Shown here: in pieces, positions 17,055-26,204 of the stretch | Layout of the letters: each line of letters opens with the position of its first letter | Position numbering within the stretch: position 1 is the first letter of the stretch | Assembly: GCA_023436115.1 (NCBI GenBank) | Contig: JAEZKQ010000030.1 | Location: 190,145 to 254,144, forward strand | DNA length: 64,000 nt | Direction of reading: 5' to 3' | Source of the DNA: Bacillota bacterium | Lineage (GTDB): Bacteria > Bacillota > Clostridia > Christensenellales > SZUA-584 | Position numbers and translations under genes: made by a program | Notes under the pieces: generated by a model | Told to the model about the DNA's origin: nothing | The model's input: only the letters and a program-made list of their open reading frames with translations | The model's database searches: none

Positions 17055-17807
17055 ATGATGGGTAATAAACTTGTAGAAGGCTTATCGCTGTTAACCAGAA
17101 AAACTGAAAAAATCTGTGATGATATTTTCATGCTGGATTTCAGGGTTGTAAATGCTTTTATGATTCGTTTACATAACGGATATTGGCTGCTGATTGATAC
17201 CGGACTGGAAAACTCGGAGCATTTTATTAAAGAAGCGGCAGAAGTAAACTTTGGAGAGAATCCACCCGATGCTATCTTACTCACGCACGGCCACTTTGAC
17301 CATGTCGGCTCTCTTAAAGCGCTGACACGTTATTGGAACGTTTCTGCTTATATTCACCCTGAAGAGTTGGCCTTTATCACGGGACAAAAAGATTACCCCG
17401 TTCCTGACGACAATGCCAGCGATGGTTTTGTTGCAAAAATGTCAGAGAGCTTTCCACACAGTAGTATTGATATCGGCCATTTTGCTGCAGTGTTGCCTGA
17501 GAACGGCGTTGTGCCCTTTGCTGGCGAATGGAAATGGATATTTACACCCGGACATTCGCCGGGTCACGTGTCGTTCTTCAGAGAATCCGACAGGATTCTC
17601 GTTTCGGGAGATGCGATCTCAACCGTTAAACAGGAGTCGCTGTGGTCTGTATTAACTCAAAATGAAGATATAACAGGCCCGCCCTCATATTTAACGGAAG
17701 ACTTTGATTTGGCAAAAGCCTCAATTGACCGACTGACAGCGCTTAAACCATCTCTAGTTTTGCCAAGCCACGGACGCCCTGTTGATGGGGATAAGCTAAA
17801 AGATTAA
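17055..17807 (+). CDS. Metallo-beta-lactamase-fold hydrolase
   Basis: 250 residues. The HxHxDH zinc motif is present as LLTHGHFDHVGS near residue 80, followed by PGHSPGHVSFF, LVSGDAIS (bridging Asp) and the final LPSHGRPVDG His. These are the ligands of a binuclear glyoxalase-II/arylsulfatase-like hydrolase. No lactamase-specific features or signal peptide are seen, so it is a cytoplasmic thioester or phosphoester hydrolase of unknown substrate. The sequence AAAGGAAGG precedes two adjacent ATGs (17055, 17058); either may be used. Confidence 0.82.
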   Translation: MMGNKLVEGLSLLTRKTEKICDDIFMLDFRVVNAFMIRLHNGYWLLIDTGLENSEHFIKEAAEVNFGENPPDAILLTHGHFDHVGSLKALTRYWNVSAYIHPEELAFITGQKDYPVPDDNASDGFVAKMSESFPHSSIDIGHFAAVLPENGVVPFAGEWKWIFTPGHSPGHVSFFRESDRILVSGDAISTVKQESLWSVLTQNEDITGPPSYLTEDFDLAKASIDRLTALKPSLVLPSHGRPVDGDKLKD

Positions 17808-17974
17808 GGTTAACTTGAATCGTGTTATTGATGGGTTGAAAAAAATGGGTAGGCAGTGACTCTCAAAATATATCGACATTGATTACAGCGCCCGTTACTT
17901 AAATGTCATACATAAAGGCGATAATTTCAACGGTCTTAGCATTATGTTTTAATAAATATCTGTGTAGTCTGCTA

Positions 17975-18029
17975 TTGACAATACAGACAATATCCCATAG
18001 AATGAATTCATATAAATATAGTATGAATT
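17975..18029 (+). promoter_or_regulatory. Promoter and probable operator of the Rrf2-sulfur operon
   Basis: TTGACA at 17975-17980 and TAGAAT at 17998-18003 are spaced 17 bases. Immediately downstream, AATTCATA (18005-18012) and TATGAATT (18022-18029) form a perfect 8-bp inverted repeat with a 9-base spacer, ideally placed for autorepression by the Rrf2 protein. Confidence 0.75.
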
Positions 18030-18040
18030 GAGTTTAGAAG

Positions 18041-18484
18041 ATGAGAATATCCGTCAAGGGTCGCTATGCGTTGGCTGCAACGATTTACATGGCACAGGAA
18101 TATGGAAACGGCGAGTGCATAACAGCCACTCATATCTCCAAAAAACTCGGCATATCAAAAATATATCTTGAGCAAGTATTATCTTTGTTAAAGCGCGGAG
18201 ATATTGTCTCCTCGGTTAAAGGTGCGCAAGGCGGATATATGCTCACTCGACCGCCCCGGGACATCAGTGTTTATCATGTGCTTTTCGCCGTAGAAAGTTC
18301 AATGTTTGAAAATACGGAAGACACCGTCACACAAAAAGCACCGCAGATCGATACCGCGATGCGTTCACTTGTGTTTACTGCAGTGGATAGCGCTGTCAAA
18401 TCATCGTTGGAGCAAGTCTCGCTGAATCACCTTTTGCATGAGGCTGAAAAACACAATAATGAATACCTGATGTATTACATATAA
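18041..18484 (+). CDS. Rrf2-family regulator (CymR-like)
   Basis: 147 residues. The winged helix (MRISVKGRYALAATIYMAQ, then ATHISKKLGISKIYLEQVLSLL and VKGAQGGYMLTRPP) is classical Rrf2. The three cysteines that bind a [2Fe-2S] cluster in IscR are absent, placing it with cluster-free CymR-type regulators that respond to the cysteine supply through protein contact. It is cotranscribed with two PLP enzymes of sulfur amino-acid metabolism, consistent with control of cysteine/methionine interconversion. Confidence 0.85.
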   Translation: MRISVKGRYALAATIYMAQEYGNGECITATHISKKLGISKIYLEQVLSLLKRGDIVSSVKGAQGGYMLTRPPRDISVYHVLFAVESSMFENTEDTVTQKAPQIDTAMRSLVFTAVDSAVKSSLEQVSLNHLLHEAEKHNNEYLMYYI

Positions 18485-18495
18485 GGAGTTATAGA

Positions 18496-19632
18496 ATGGA
18501 TTTTGAAACGCTTTGTATCCACGGCAGCAGCAAGAAATACGACTCGACAGGGGCGCTAAGTGTACCTATATTTCAATCCGCGACATTTTCGCATCCCGGC
18601 ATCGGTGAAAGCACCGGATTTGATTACTCGCGTCTGCAAAACCCGACGCGCGAACATCTAGAAATCACGATGGCGGCGCTCGAAAATGGCAAGGACGCGT
18701 TGGCTTTCTCCACTGGTATGGCGGCTATCTCGGCGCTTATAGAGCTTTTTGCGCCGGGTGACCATATAATTGCCTCAGATGACCTATATGGCGGCTCTCA
18801 CCGTTTGTTTCACCATATTTCAATGAAAAACGGGCTTTTATTCGATTTTGTCAACACGTCCGACCTATCGCAAATCGAAGATAGTATCACGGCGCGAACC
18901 AAAGCGCTGTTTATTGAAACACCGACCAACCCCATGATGCAGGTGACAGATATCGCTGCGGCTGCCGCCATCTCAAAGCGCTATAATCTGCTTTTGATTG
19001 TAGACAATACATTCCTCACACCATATTTTCAGCGGCCGCTTGAAATGGGTGCAGATATTGTTGTGCACAGCGGCACAAAATATCTGGGCGGCCATAACGA
19101 TACGCTGGCCGGATTTCTTGTGGTATCAGATGCTGCCCTTTCTGAAAAGCTGCGTTTTATCTATAAGACGACGGGCGCTTGCCTCTCCCCTTTTGACAGC
19201 TGGCTAATAATTCGCGGCCTGAAGACGCTGGCTGTGCGCATGGAAAGGCAACAGGAAAGCGCCATGAAAATTGCGCAATGGCTTGGTCATCAGCCGCGTG
19301 TAAAAGCTGTTCATTATTCCGGCCTTCCCTCTCACTGTGGTTATGCCGTATCGAAAAAGCAGGCTTCCGGTTTTGGCGCTATGATTTCTTTTGAGGTAGA
19401 ATGCGCTGAGATCGCCCATAAGATTCTTAAGAAAGTCTCTGTGATTCATTATGCGGAAAGTCTTGGCGGTGTTGAATCGCTCATCACTTATCCGATGCTG
19501 CAAACACATGCCGATATTCCGCTTGAAGAACGCGAAGCCAAAGGCATAGGCGATCGGCTTCTGCGTCTTTCGGTCGGTTTGGAAAACGTTAACGATTTGA
19601 TTGCAGATTTGCGTCAGGCAATGGAGGGCTGA
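18496..19632 (+). CDS. Cys/Met metabolism PLP enzyme (cystathionine gamma-synthase/lyase type)
   Basis: 378 residues, family-typical length. PLP lysine Lys195 lies in VVHSGTKYLGGH; other family marks are SRLQNPTREHLE, SDDLYGGSHRLF, IETPTNPMMQV and the late SLGGVESLITYPMLQTH. The sequence cannot separate cystathionine gamma-synthase, beta-lyase, gamma-lyase and methionine gamma-lyase. The following MalY/PatB-type beta-lyase makes a gamma-synthase or gamma-lyase role more complementary. Starts 11 bases after the Rrf2 stop with AAGGAG ahead of the ATG. Confidence 0.87.
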   Translation: MDFETLCIHGSSKKYDSTGALSVPIFQSATFSHPGIGESTGFDYSRLQNPTREHLEITMAALENGKDALAFSTGMAAISALIELFAPGDHIIASDDLYGGSHRLFHHISMKNGLLFDFVNTSDLSQIEDSITARTKALFIETPTNPMMQVTDIAAAAAISKRYNLLLIVDNTFLTPYFQRPLEMGADIVVHSGTKYLGGHNDTLAGFLVVSDAALSEKLRFIYKTTGACLSPFDSWLIIRGLKTLAVRMERQQESAMKIAQWLGHQPRVKAVHYSGLPSHCGYAVSKKQASGFGAMISFEVECAEIAHKILKKVSVIHYAESLGGVESLITYPMLQTHADIPLEEREAKGIGDRLLRLSVGLENVNDLIADLRQAMEG

Positions 19633-19633
19633 A

Positions 19634-20812
19634 ATGGCACACGATTTTGACGAAATTATTGAACGCAAAGACACCGATTCGCTGAAATATGACTTTGCGC
19701 TGCGGCGCGGGAAGCCGGACGGCCTTCTTCCTCTCTGGGTGGCAGATATGGACTTTCGCACGCCTTTGTGTGTCGTTGAGGCTTTGGTAGAAAAAAGTCG
19801 GCACGGAATATTCGGCTACAGCGAAGGTCGGGATGATTATTTTAAGGTTTTACACGGTTGGTTTAGCCGCCGGTTCGGCTGGCCTATCCATTCAGACTGG
19901 CTTATCAAAACGCCCGGTGTGGTATATGCGATTTGTGCCGCCATTCGTGCGCTCACTCAAGAAGGAGAAGCCATACTCATCCAGCAACCGGTTTATTATC
20001 CTTTCGCAGGATCCATACAAGCGAACCGCCGTACCCTCGTCGTGAATCAGCTTGTGTATGACGGCAGTAATTATTTAATTGATTTTGAGGATTTTGAGCA
20101 GAAAATTGTGCAGCACCACGTCAAACTGTTTATATTATGCAGCCCGCATAATCCCGTCGGGCGCGTTTGGACACGCGATGAGCTTACCCAAATGGGCGAT
20201 ATCTGCGTTAAACACGGCGTGGTTGTGATATCCGACGAGATACATGCAGACTTTATCTATCCGGGCCATGAGCATACGATATTTGCGGCCATGAAGCCGG
20301 AGTTTGCCGATAACGCCATCACCTGCACTGCCCCCACAAAAACGTTCAACCTGGCGGGATTGCAGATTTCCAATATTATTATATCCAACCGGAGCATACG
20401 CAATCGAATACGGCAAGAGATTAACCGCTCCGGCTATAGTCAACCGAACGTTATGGGGCTTGTAGCATGCAAGGCCGCATATGAAAAGGGTGAGGACTGG
20501 CTGGAAGATGTCAAGGTATACCTTGCGGAGAATCTTGCTTATCTTCGCGATTTTTTGCAGACGCGGATACCCGGGATAAAGCTTGTGGAGCCGCAAGGGA
20601 CTTATCTTGTCTGGCTGGACTGTACAGCGCTGAATCTTGACGATAAGGCACTGGATGAGTTCATCGTTCACCGCGCGAAGCTTTGGCTCGACGCCGGTAC
20701 GATGTTCGGGCAAGGAGGCAGCGGTTTTCAGCGTATCAACATTGCCTGTCCGCGGCCATTGCTGAAGAAAGCGCTGGAACAGTTGGAACAGGCCTTAAAA
20801 ACAACAAACTAA
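19634..20812 (+). CDS. MalY/PatB-family aminotransferase-fold C-S lyase
   Basis: 392 residues. N-terminal motif LLPLWVADMDF, FGYSEGRDDYF, SPHNPVGRVWTRDEL, SDEIHADF and PLP lysine Lys236 in APTKTFNLAGLQISN match MalY/PatB cystathionine beta-lyases. The reaction is beta-elimination of cystathionine or cysteine conjugates to homocysteine or thiol, pyruvate and ammonia. The ATG follows the preceding stop by one base, so translation is probably coupled. It ends 2 bases from the convergent ttcA stop. Confidence 0.88.
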   Translation: MAHDFDEIIERKDTDSLKYDFALRRGKPDGLLPLWVADMDFRTPLCVVEALVEKSRHGIFGYSEGRDDYFKVLHGWFSRRFGWPIHSDWLIKTPGVVYAICAAIRALTQEGEAILIQQPVYYPFAGSIQANRRTLVVNQLVYDGSNYLIDFEDFEQKIVQHHVKLFILCSPHNPVGRVWTRDELTQMGDICVKHGVVVISDEIHADFIYPGHEHTIFAAMKPEFADNAITCTAPTKTFNLAGLQISNIIISNRSIRNRIRQEINRSGYSQPNVMGLVACKAAYEKGEDWLEDVKVYLAENLAYLRDFLQTRIPGIKLVEPQGTYLVWLDCTALNLDDKALDEFIVHRAKLWLDAGTMFGQGGSGFQRINIACPRPLLKKALEQLEQALKTTN

Positions 20813-20814
20813 AG

Positions 20815-21675
20815 CTATATATCGCCATCGTATTCTGTATTTGCCAGGCTTTGCGCATACTGCTGTGCAAAGCTTTGCTTTTTGCCCCTAAAATGGCTGC
20901 CGATCACGGTATCCAGATTTATATCGTGTATGCTGTTAAATATGTTGTTGTCGATGCTGGGGTTCGTCTGGCGCAGCTTTCGTATAAGCTGCTTAATCTC
21001 CTGCCTCTTCGAGCCCATTCCGCCGTCGTCAAGCACGCAGTTTTCCGTCAGTCGGCAAGCGCACTGTATGAACTGTAGATCGTTATACTTTTTCCATGCG
21101 ATAATATCCTTCTCCTTCACACGGTACATAGGACGAATAAGCTCCATCCCCTCCCAATTCATACTGCGCAGCTTAGGCATCATCGTTCTGAACTCTCCGT
21201 TGTAGAACATGCTCATCAGCACCGTTTCGATGACATCGTCTAAGTGATGGCCGAGCGCGATCTTGTTGCACCCCAGCTCCTTTGCCTGCTTGTATAGATA
21301 CCCGCGCCGCATGCGCGCGCAGATATAGCATGGATACTTATCCAGCTTTGCCACGTAATCGAATATAGGTGCCGAAAAGATTTGTATGGGCAGGTTCAAA
21401 AATTCAGCGTTTTCCTCGATCACCCGCCTGTTTAGTTCGTTGTAGCCCGGATCCATCACGAGATAGACGACATCGAACGGAAACTTGCTGTAACGTGCAA
21501 GCTGTTGCATACACTTGGCCATCAGCATTGAATCTTTGCCGCCCGACATGCAAACAGCAATTCTATCGCCTTCTTTAATCAGCTCATACGCGTCTATCGC
21601 CGATATAAACTTCTTCCATATATCGTGTCTGTATTTTTTTATAATGCTTCGTTCCACCTGAAGGCAGTCGATCAT
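20815..21675 (-). CDS. ttcA: TtcA-like tRNA sulfurtransferase (PP-loop ATPase)
   Basis: 286 residues. PP-loop SGGKDS (44-49), Cys116-x2-Cys119 in KYPCYICARMRRG, and a third Cys in FIQCACRL match the ATP site and three [4Fe-4S]-ligand cysteines of TtcA/TtuA proteins. Expected role: thiolation of a tRNA base (2-thiocytidine 32 in TtcA). It overlaps the upstream cysteine desulfurase gene by 4 bases (ATGA), a coupling that supplies sulfur to the modification enzyme. Confidence 0.82.
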   Translation of the reverse strand: MIDCLQVERSIIKKYRHDIWKKFISAIDAYELIKEGDRIAVCMSGGKDSMLMAKCMQQLARYSKFPFDVVYLVMDPGYNELNRRVIEENAEFLNLPIQIFSAPIFDYVAKLDKYPCYICARMRRGYLYKQAKELGCNKIALGHHLDDVIETVLMSMFYNGEFRTMMPKLRSMNWEGMELIRPMYRVKEKDIIAWKKYNDLQFIQCACRLTENCVLDDGGMGSKRQEIKQLIRKLRQTNPSIDNNIFNSIHDINLDTVIGSHFRGKKQSFAQQYAQSLANTEYDGDI

Positions 21676-22799
21676 AGGTTACCTCTGTTCATTGAGAGAA
21701 TTTCTTTAAGACATTCGGAAAATGCGTCGATATCAGTCGCTGTTGTCAAGTGACTCAGGCTGATACGCAAGGTGGAAAGCGCCGCTTTTTTGTCATGAGT
21801 CAGCGCATACACAGGCCGCGAAACTGTTCCAGGTGCGCAGCAAGCCGATTTCGTTGCGACAAATATATCCTGCTCTGCAAGGCCAGCCTGTACCGATTCC
21901 GACCGTATACCCGAAAGGCTGATGTTCACGATATGCGGCAACGAAGCCGCCGTGCTGTTGATACGAATACCGGATATACCGCTTAGTGCAGATATTAACT
22001 GATGATTTAAGGTTGAAACATACTTGTGCCGTATCTCAAGCTCCGCCAGAGCTAACTCAAGCGCTTTTTCCGTTGCCGCTGCCATCGCGAGTGCGGGTGT
22101 GCCGCTGCGCCACGGTGTTGTGCTGACGCCGCCATGCATCTGCGGTTCCAACATCACGTTTTCCTTACGTATCAGTATGCCGCTGCCGCAAAGACCATAA
22201 AACTTATGCGGCGCGAAAGACGCAAGGTCAACACCATCAAAGTTAACGGGAATCTTCCCCATCGCCTGTGTCGCGTCCGTATGAAAAAAGCAATGCGGGC
22301 GGTCTGCAAGCAAGCCTGCAATCTCGCCCACAGGCTGCTCAAGACCGATCTCGCTGTCTGCCCAGCACACGCAAACCAATATGGTATCCGTACGCAGCAG
22401 CGATTTTAAATGGTCTAAGTCTACCCTACCGTCGGGCAAAAGCTCTAAATCGTCGATTTCAAAACCCTGCTGCTTAAGATAAGCAAGCGGGCCGTTCACT
22501 GAGGAATGCTCCAGAGGCGTGGAAATGATATGTCTGCCGTACTTTTTATATTTCTCAGTCACACCCTTTATGGCAAGGTTGTTAGACTCGGTTGCGCCGG
22601 ATGTGAAAATAATCTCCTCAGCTTTTACGTGCAAAAGGGATGCGATGTGCTGCAATGCTTCATCCATCCGTGCTTTTGCCGTCTGCCCCGGGAGATATGG
22701 AGAATTCGGGTTCGCTATGTATTGGCGCGATACCTGCACGTAGGTTTCCAATACCGCTTCGTCAGCAGGCGTATGCGCTGCGTAATCCAGATAAATCAA
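21672..22799 (-). CDS. Cysteine desulfurase (NifS/IscS-like)
   Basis: 375 residues. MIYLDYAAHTP opening, TSGATESNNLAI, HTDATQAMGK, PLP lysine Lys199 in SFAPHKFYG, and the catalytic cysteine loop KSACCAPGTVSRP near residue 318. The active-site loop is short, as in group II/NifS-like clostridial enzymes, and has two adjacent cysteines. It liberates sulfur from cysteine as an enzyme persulfide. Tight coupling to the TtcA-like gene suggests dedicated delivery for tRNA thiolation. Confidence 0.88.
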   Translation of the reverse strand: MIYLDYAAHTPADEAVLETYVQVSRQYIANPNSPYLPGQTAKARMDEALQHIASLLHVKAEEIIFTSGATESNNLAIKGVTEKYKKYGRHIISTPLEHSSVNGPLAYLKQQGFEIDDLELLPDGRVDLDHLKSLLRTDTILVCVCWADSEIGLEQPVGEIAGLLADRPHCFFHTDATQAMGKIPVNFDGVDLASFAPHKFYGLCGSGILIRKENVMLEPQMHGGVSTTPWRSGTPALAMAAATEKALELALAELEIRHKYVSTLNHQLISALSGISGIRINSTAASLPHIVNISLSGIRSESVQAGLAEQDIFVATKSACCAPGTVSRPVYALTHDKKAALSTLRISLSHLTTATDIDAFSECLKEILSMNRGNL

Positions 22800-22867
22800 T
22801 AGTATATTCCCTTGAAAAGATATCTATATATTCTTTATTGTATCACTTTAGCTCTTAATCGTCACCG

Positions 22868-23464
22868 TTATGATGCGGCTGTGACATCTCCCTTAAGCCC
22901 TATTTCTTCAGCCACGGTACGCATGCCGGCAATGGTTTGAGCGATGAGTTCTTCCAACGCTATGCCAAGCATCGCAGCACCATCTGTTATCACCTCGCGG
23001 TTGACATTCGCCGCAAAGCCCTTTTGCTTCCATTTTTTCTTAACGGAGCTGACCTCTAAATCCAATATGCTTTTACCGGGCCGCATCAGCGCTGTGGCCG
23101 CGATCAATCCTGTAAGTTCATCCGCCGCGTACAGCACTTTTTCCATAATATGAACCGGCTGTACGTCGCTGACCAGCTTATAGCCATGGCTCTCGACAGC
23201 GCGTATGTATTCTTCGGGGAAGCCCTCCGGCTCAAGCAGTTCCCTCACCTTTTGGCAATGCTGCTCCGGGTATTTTTCAAAATCGATATCATGGAGCAGC
23301 CCGATGACCGCCCATTTTTCAATATTGGCTTCGTCGTAAACTTTAGCAAAATGCCGCATGACGGCCTCCACTGTTAAAGCGTGCCTAATAAGGCTCTCCT
23401 GCTTGATGTGCTTATTTAAAACCTCCCAAGCAAACCCTCTGTCCGGCTGGAATGCCATACTCAT
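22868..23464 (-). CDS. HD-domain hydrolase
   Basis: 198 residues. HD metal motif: His28 in LIRHALTVEAVM, His58-Asp59 in GLLHDIDFEKYPEQH, a further His in VESHGYK, and a late Asp in YAADELTGLIAA. These are the ligands of the HD metal-dependent phosphohydrolase fold. Substrate (nucleotide or phosphoester) is unknown. It lies upstream of, and on the same strand as, the cysteine desulfurase gene, 68 bases away, and may be cotranscribed. Confidence 0.82.
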   Translation of the reverse strand: MSMAFQPDRGFAWEVLNKHIKQESLIRHALTVEAVMRHFAKVYDEANIEKWAVIGLLHDIDFEKYPEQHCQKVRELLEPEGFPEEYIRAVESHGYKLVSDVQPVHIMEKVLYAADELTGLIAATALMRPGKSILDLEVSSVKKKWKQKGFAANVNREVITDGAAMLGIALEELIAQTIAGMRTVAEEIGLKGDVTAAS

Positions 23465-23609
23465 TTCCTCGTTTCATAATACAGATGCATATAATCCATA
23501 TATTCTTACTGCGTTTTTCGCCGATATGATAACATGATACAGCCAGCAGTGCAAGACAAGCGTCTTAAAATTGACATTATGCCCACCTACAATGCCTTAT
23601 TTATAAGCG

Positions 23610-23634
23610 ACGTTATTTATTATATAAATAACGT
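23610..23634. promoter_or_regulatory. Perfect 11-bp palindrome
   Basis: ACGTTATTTAT and ATAAATAACGT are separated by only 3 bases. It lies in the 838-bp gap 23465-24302, upstream of the HD gene (146 bp from its start). It could be an operator. No U-tract makes it a clear terminator. Confidence 0.4.
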
Positions 23635-23831
23635 AAAGTGATTATCATTAAAAATCTTTATATATGTATGGCCTGTAAATTGCAGTAAAGATTTGACCGA
23701 TAAAATAACACCTTATCGACCGGGGATATGACAATTAGGCAGATGTAACCCCATTCATAAAGCAACTGATATAACAGTTGGCTAACAAAAGAATGCGAGC
23801 AAATTTCTAAGACTTTCGTCTTTTTTTCTAT

Positions 23832-23975
23832 TTATTTTGAATGCGGTCCAAGCGACACCTTATGACTGTCCTTCTTATTGACCTTAACAGTAGAATCAAT
23901 CATATCTTTAGGATCAGGCAAAATGACCGGATTGGCTATAATGTTTGGATTTATTATCCGTTTCTTCTTTGTCAT
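23832..23975 (-). CDS. Small basic protein of unknown function
   Basis: A 47-residue frame from ATG 23975 with GAGGTGA 6 bases ahead, a strong ribosome site. The product starts MTKKKRIINPN, has an ILPDPKD segment in the middle and ends VSLGPHSK. It is polar with no membrane segment or Cys. I do not recognise a family. A short AAGAC-GAAA-GTCTT hairpin follows the stop. Confidence 0.5.
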   Translation of the reverse strand: MTKKKRIINPNIIANPVILPDPKDMIDSTVKVNKKDSHKVSLGPHSK

Positions 23976-24021
23976 TTGTTATCACCTCTTAAAGCTATTA
24001 TTTCACTCGCTGTTTAAAATA

Positions 24022-24186
24022 TTATAGCACCTCAATTTTATCTCCCCATTTGGGAGGTTCGCAGTATGCATAAGAATGTTTTGTATCGGAATATCTTCTA
24101 ATTGCTCGGTGTATATTGGCATTTGCCATTCGCCATTTGAACAGCTTATCCATATATCGAATTCCCTGAATCTTTGTATCATTCAT
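24022..24186 (-). CDS. Possible small ORF, unknown
   Basis: A 54-residue frame on the minus strand from ATG 24186, with a protein-like mix of charged and aromatic residues (GIRYMDKLFKWRMANANIH) and a C-terminal EPPKWGDKIEVL. No ribosome binding site is seen. The frame is also open upstream, so this may be the 3' remnant of a longer gene. It is 46 bases upstream of the small protein at 23832-23975. Confidence 0.3.
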   Translation of the reverse strand: MNDTKIQGIRYMDKLFKWRMANANIHRAIRRYSDTKHSYAYCEPPKWGDKIEVL

Positions 24187-24302
24187 ATCTGTCGCGACAC
24201 AGCAAAAGCATCGAACAAGATTTTAAATATAAGAAAATTTATGTTTTAATATAGGTATTTATGTTTAATATTTATATATAATACAAGAGGATAAATAACC
24301 AC

Positions 24303-26204
24303 ATGTCAGAGTTGATTTGTCGTACAGACACCCGAGGGCAAATGGACTGCAACGCGACGAATAGACCCAAAATTGCGGTGTTTCTCAATGGTATCAGCCA
24401 TTATTATCAGCATACCATATGTGAAGGCATTGCCAACCAAGCCGAAGAACTCGATTATTCGGTGCTTTTTTTTGCGTCTGATGTCAGATATATTGTCAAC
24501 GAAAACAATGAAGGTGAGCTGAAACTGTTTACGCTGCCAGACATGCATGGCTTTAGCGGTATTATAGTGGCCACCAATACCATTACTTCTGCCGAAACCG
24601 TGGAATATTTAAGAGAAGCGCTGCCCACGAGTGATATTCCGATCATCAACATTGGTCCGTCTATTGATGGTTGCTTTAGCGTAGACTCACTCGATAACGG
24701 CTGCATGGAAGCTCTGATTCGCCATTTCATCGTGGATCATGGTTTCACCCGTATCAATTTCATCTCCGGCCCCCCCAACAATCCGGATGCAAAATACCGT
24801 TTGTCTACATATAAAAAAGTACTGATGGCGTATGGCATCGAATATGACGACAGTCGTGTCTTCATTGGCGATTTCAGCCGTGAATGCGGACGTGAGGCAA
24901 TCACCCGTCTTATGCAGGATAACAGCGATCTGCCTCAGGCTATTGTATGCGCCAGTGATAATATTGCGCTCGGTGCGTATGCCGAACTCACAAGAAACGG
25001 CCTGCGTGTGCCGGAGGACATTGCCATTTCCGGATACGACTGTGTCTTCGAAGCGGAGCACCATGTGCCGCGCATCACCACGGCCAAGCAGCCGCTGATT
25101 GAAATGGGCAGGCGCGCCGTTCAAATTATATGCGATGTGAATGCAGGCAAACATGTTCAGAAGGAGTTCAGGTACGACGCGCAAATCGTCATGGCAGGCT
25201 CATGTGGCTGTAAGGACACAGCGCCGATGGACGAAAGGGAATTGGTGAAGGAGATTGTTCTGAATATTGACGAGCTTCGTATATACGACAATATCAGCAC
25301 ATCCATGATGGAACTGCTGACAGGTTCATATACCATGCGGGATATCGTTAATGAACTGACATCTTTGGCACGCGTACTGGCATTTCGCCACTTGTTTTTC
25401 TGCGTCAACGAAGATAGCCTTTTGAATCATACACAGATTTCTACCGGTTACCCCAGCGAGATGACGCTGATGCTGGGCATTGTCAACGATACCATATTTG
25501 AAGATGTGAAATTCAAAACAACGGATGTTTTACCCGCACTGGACAGCCATAACACTGCTCTTGTTTTTGCACCGCTGTATTTTAAGAAAAACACATTTGG
25601 ATATATTGCTTTTGATTTCAACCATTCCAGCAGCTTCATGCATCGTATCTGGGTGAAGAATGTACGTATCGCGCTCGAAAACCTGCGTGCTCAGGACGAA
25701 TTAAAGCAGTATTCCGCCGCTCTCGAAAAAATAAGCCTGCACGATCCTCTTACCGGCGTTTTGAACCGCAGAGGTCTGGAAAAGCGCGCAGAGTCTCTGT
25801 TGAGCGCTGATGTGCAGGGTATGCTTTTTGTCATCTTTGTTGATCTTGATGGGCTAAAGCGCATCAACGATGTGTATGGCCACGCTGCGGGAGACGATGC
25901 CATACAAGTCATTGCGGACATACTGCGGCATTGCTCACGCCCCAATGACATAATTGCGCGCATGGGCGGCGATGAATTCGTCTGCGTTGGTGTGGTTCCG
26001 GACGAAGAGACTATACGCTCTATACTGTTTTCCATGCAATCCTATGGTATGCTGCACAATGAACGTTCCAATAAACCCTACGCAGTCAACGCCAGCTACG
26101 GCTGGTGCCTGAAGCCATGGGATGAGAAGCTTTCTCTTATGCAAATGATCGATAAAGCGGACAGCAATCTATACGAGCAAAAGCGTCAACGCATTAAGGG
26201 GTGA
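24303..26204 (+). CDS. Diguanylate cyclase with LacI-type sugar-binding sensor domain
   Basis: 633 residues, no signal peptide or membrane segment. Residues about 20-300 match the periplasmic-binding fold of LacI/GalR effector domains (IAVFLNGISHYYQHTICEGI, then AIVCASDNIALGAYAELTRNGL and VPEDIAISGYD) but without a helix-turn-helix. A middle region of about 150 residues may be a GAF-like module. The C-terminal GGDEF domain starts at HDPLTGVLNRRG and keeps the active site RMGGDEF near residue 555 and the RxxD inhibitory site (RPND, five residues before). It should make cyclic di-GMP in response to a cytoplasmic ligand, probably a sugar. AAGAGG precedes the ATG. Confidence 0.85.
   Translation: MSELICRTDTRGQMDCNATNRPKIAVFLNGISHYYQHTICEGIANQAEELDYSVLFFASDVRYIVNENNEGELKLFTLPDMHGFSGIIVATNTITSAETVEYLREALPTSDIPIINIGPSIDGCFSVDSLDNGCMEALIRHFIVDHGFTRINFISGPPNNPDAKYRLSTYKKVLMAYGIEYDDSRVFIGDFSRECGREAITRLMQDNSDLPQAIVCASDNIALGAYAELTRNGLRVPEDIAISGYDCVFEAEHHVPRITTAKQPLIEMGRRAVQIICDVNAGKHVQKEFRYDAQIVMAGSCGCKDTAPMDERELVKEIVLNIDELRIYDNISTSMMELLTGSYTMRDIVNELTSLARVLAFRHLFFCVNEDSLLNHTQISTGYPSEMTLMLGIVNDTIFEDVKFKTTDVLPALDSHNTALVFAPLYFKKNTFGYIAFDFNHSSSFMHRIWVKNVRIALENLRAQDELKQYSAALEKISLHDPLTGVLNRRGLEKRAESLLSADVQGMLFVIFVDLDGLKRINDVYGHAAGDDAIQVIADILRHCSRPNDIIARMGGDEFVCVGVVPDEETIRSILFSMQSYGMLHNERSNKPYAVNASYGWCLKPWDEKLSLMQMIDKADSNLYEQKRQRIKG

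Noticed and set aside
17860..17952. Short plus frame ending NVIHKGDNFNGLSIMF after the MBL gene
   Set aside because: Looks like a degraded C-terminus, but I could not assign a family and it has an upstream stop; too weak to list.
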